Positions 7,678 to 7,986 of a stretch of DNA of 7,986 bases are shown in pieces. Every line of letters starts with the position of its first letter. Position 1 is the stretch's first letter. A program made the translations under genes and the position numbers. Under the pieces are notes generated by a model. That model did not search any database, was not told the origin of the DNA, and saw only the letters and a program-made list of their open reading frames with translations. Source of the DNA: Candidatus Bandiella numerosa (GTDB taxonomy: Bacteria > Pseudomonadota > Alphaproteobacteria > Rickettsiales > Midichloriaceae). The stretch covers positions 1 to 7,986 of the forward strand of contig NZ_JAJBJD010000037.1 in NCBI RefSeq assembly GCF_021811875.1, given 5' to 3'.

Positions 7678-7840
7678 AATACCCTTCCAAAAACACCCCC
7701 CCTCTGCTCTATCGCTCGAACCTTATTAAATAACCTATAAAATTATACCACCTACTTGCAATACGGCACAGTCAAGTTAAAAATAGAATAAAATTCTGAT
7801 ATTGAATAAAAGATTATAAAATTGTAGGATTTAAAAAAAT
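7678..7840. other. Non-coding stretch between pgsA and the insertion sequence
   Basis: I see no gene, tRNA or convincing terminator here. The left part contains a run of seven C (7696-7702) within a pyrimidine-rich segment, unusual in this AT-rich region. GGCACAGTCAAGTT begins at 7765 and distantly recalls insertion-sequence ends that start GGCAC, though no partner repeat is visible. The right part (about 7777-7840) is plain A/T-rich sequence. The region may be intergenic DNA eroded near an insertion hot spot. Confidence 0.5.
7742..7750 (-). promoter_or_regulatory. Extended -10 promoter-like sequence pointing towards pgsA
   Basis: On the - strand the sequence reads TGG followed by a perfect TATAAT, the extended -10 form that can work without a strong -35. 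A TTGACT lies upstream (7775-7770), but its spacing of 22 bp is too long for normal use. Transcription would start near 7735 and run towards the 3' end of pgsA. No gene is seen in that direction, so it would give an antisense or short RNA, or be a relic. Confidence 0.25.
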
Positions 7841-7986
7841 GGCATTGCTAAGCAAATACAGCGTCAAAGAAGAAATGTATATACACAGATAATTCAGCCA
7901 TATCAGCGGCTTTGGAATAAGCCTTGGTTTTTCGATTGTATCTCTTGATAAAGTCTCTGAGAGAGCTATTTTGGGCCTCAATATTA
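7841..7986 (-). mobile_element. End of an IS1-like insertion sequence, continuing past the right edge
   Basis: The segment holds the transposase C-terminus and starts with GGCATTGCTAAGC, placed as expected for an element terminus: IS1-family ends start with GG, and transposase genes often end inside the terminal repeat. Base composition is visibly richer in G+C than the neighbouring DNA (around 40% by eye). The outer boundary at 7841 is inferred, because the other end, its matching repeat and any target duplication lie outside the window. Confidence 0.6.
7848..7985 (-). CDS. IS1-family transposase, C-terminal 45 residues
   Basis: The - strand is open from the right edge to a TAG (7850-7848), giving 45 residues that begin N-I-E-A-Q-N-S-S-L-R-D-F. 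The pattern E-x-x-N-x-x-L-R, then R-K-T-x-x-Y-S-K-(A/S), then a hydrophobic tail, is the C-terminal signature I associate with the IS1 InsB transposase group. The Glu encoded at 7977-7979 would be the last acidic residue of the DDE catalytic triad. The fragment ends in F-F-F-D-A-V-F-A. It is unrelated to pgsA. Whether the full gene is intact, or made by the frameshift typical of IS1, cannot be seen. Family assignment rests on motif memory from a short segment. Confidence 0.65.
   Translation of the reverse strand, partial: NIEAQNSSLRDFIKRYNRKTKAYSKAADMAELSVYIHFFFDAVFA

Noticed and set aside
7700..7735. GGTTCGA on the - strand, resembling a tRNA T-loop
   Set aside because: The flanking bases do not form a T-stem and no acceptor, D or anticodon arms can be drawn around it.

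Overview
The window comes from a very AT-rich bacterial chromosome (roughly 30% G+C by eye) and most resembles a host-associated alphaproteobacterium, probably of the order Rickettsiales. The protein sequences support this: UvrC carries the Y-D-N-S-H form of its nuclease motif that I associate with alphaproteobacteria, RpoD ends in an S-R-K-L-D-S-F tail, and the genes are small, tightly packed and use A/T-rich codons. Genus cannot be settled from these data.

Layout, left to right. (1) Positions 3-212, + strand: the last 69 codons of an unrecognised hydrophobic protein that begins upstream of the window. Its stop overlaps the start of (2) xerC (205-1143, +), the tyrosine recombinase for chromosome dimer resolution. 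(3) On the - strand, converging on xerC, is a three-gene unit read right to left: an unrecognised 99-residue Gly/Ser/Pro-rich protein (4911-5210), dnaG primase (3105-4886) and rpoD, the primary sigma factor (1216-3069). This is the dnaG-rpoD core of the macromolecular-synthesis operon, with an unfamiliar small gene where E. coli has rpsU. (4) A 72-bp divergent control region (5211-5282) holds a near-consensus sigma-70 promoter for the - strand unit and a weaker, overlapping candidate for the + strand. (5) uvrC (5283-7124, +, probable TTG start) and pgsA (7135-7677, +) follow as a tight pair for nucleotide excision repair and phosphatidylglycerol synthesis. (6) A non-coding stretch (7678-7840) leads to (7) the end of an IS1-like insertion sequence, whose transposase C-terminus is read on the - strand from 7985 to 7848.

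Functionally this is mostly core housekeeping: replication priming, transcription initiation, chromosome segregation, DNA repair and membrane lipid synthesis. The accessory elements are the 99-residue protein, the hydrophobic upstream fragment and the insertion sequence. No convincing new multi-gene system is visible. The best lead is the unknown first gene of the dnaG-rpoD unit. No tRNA, rRNA or CRISPR array was found.
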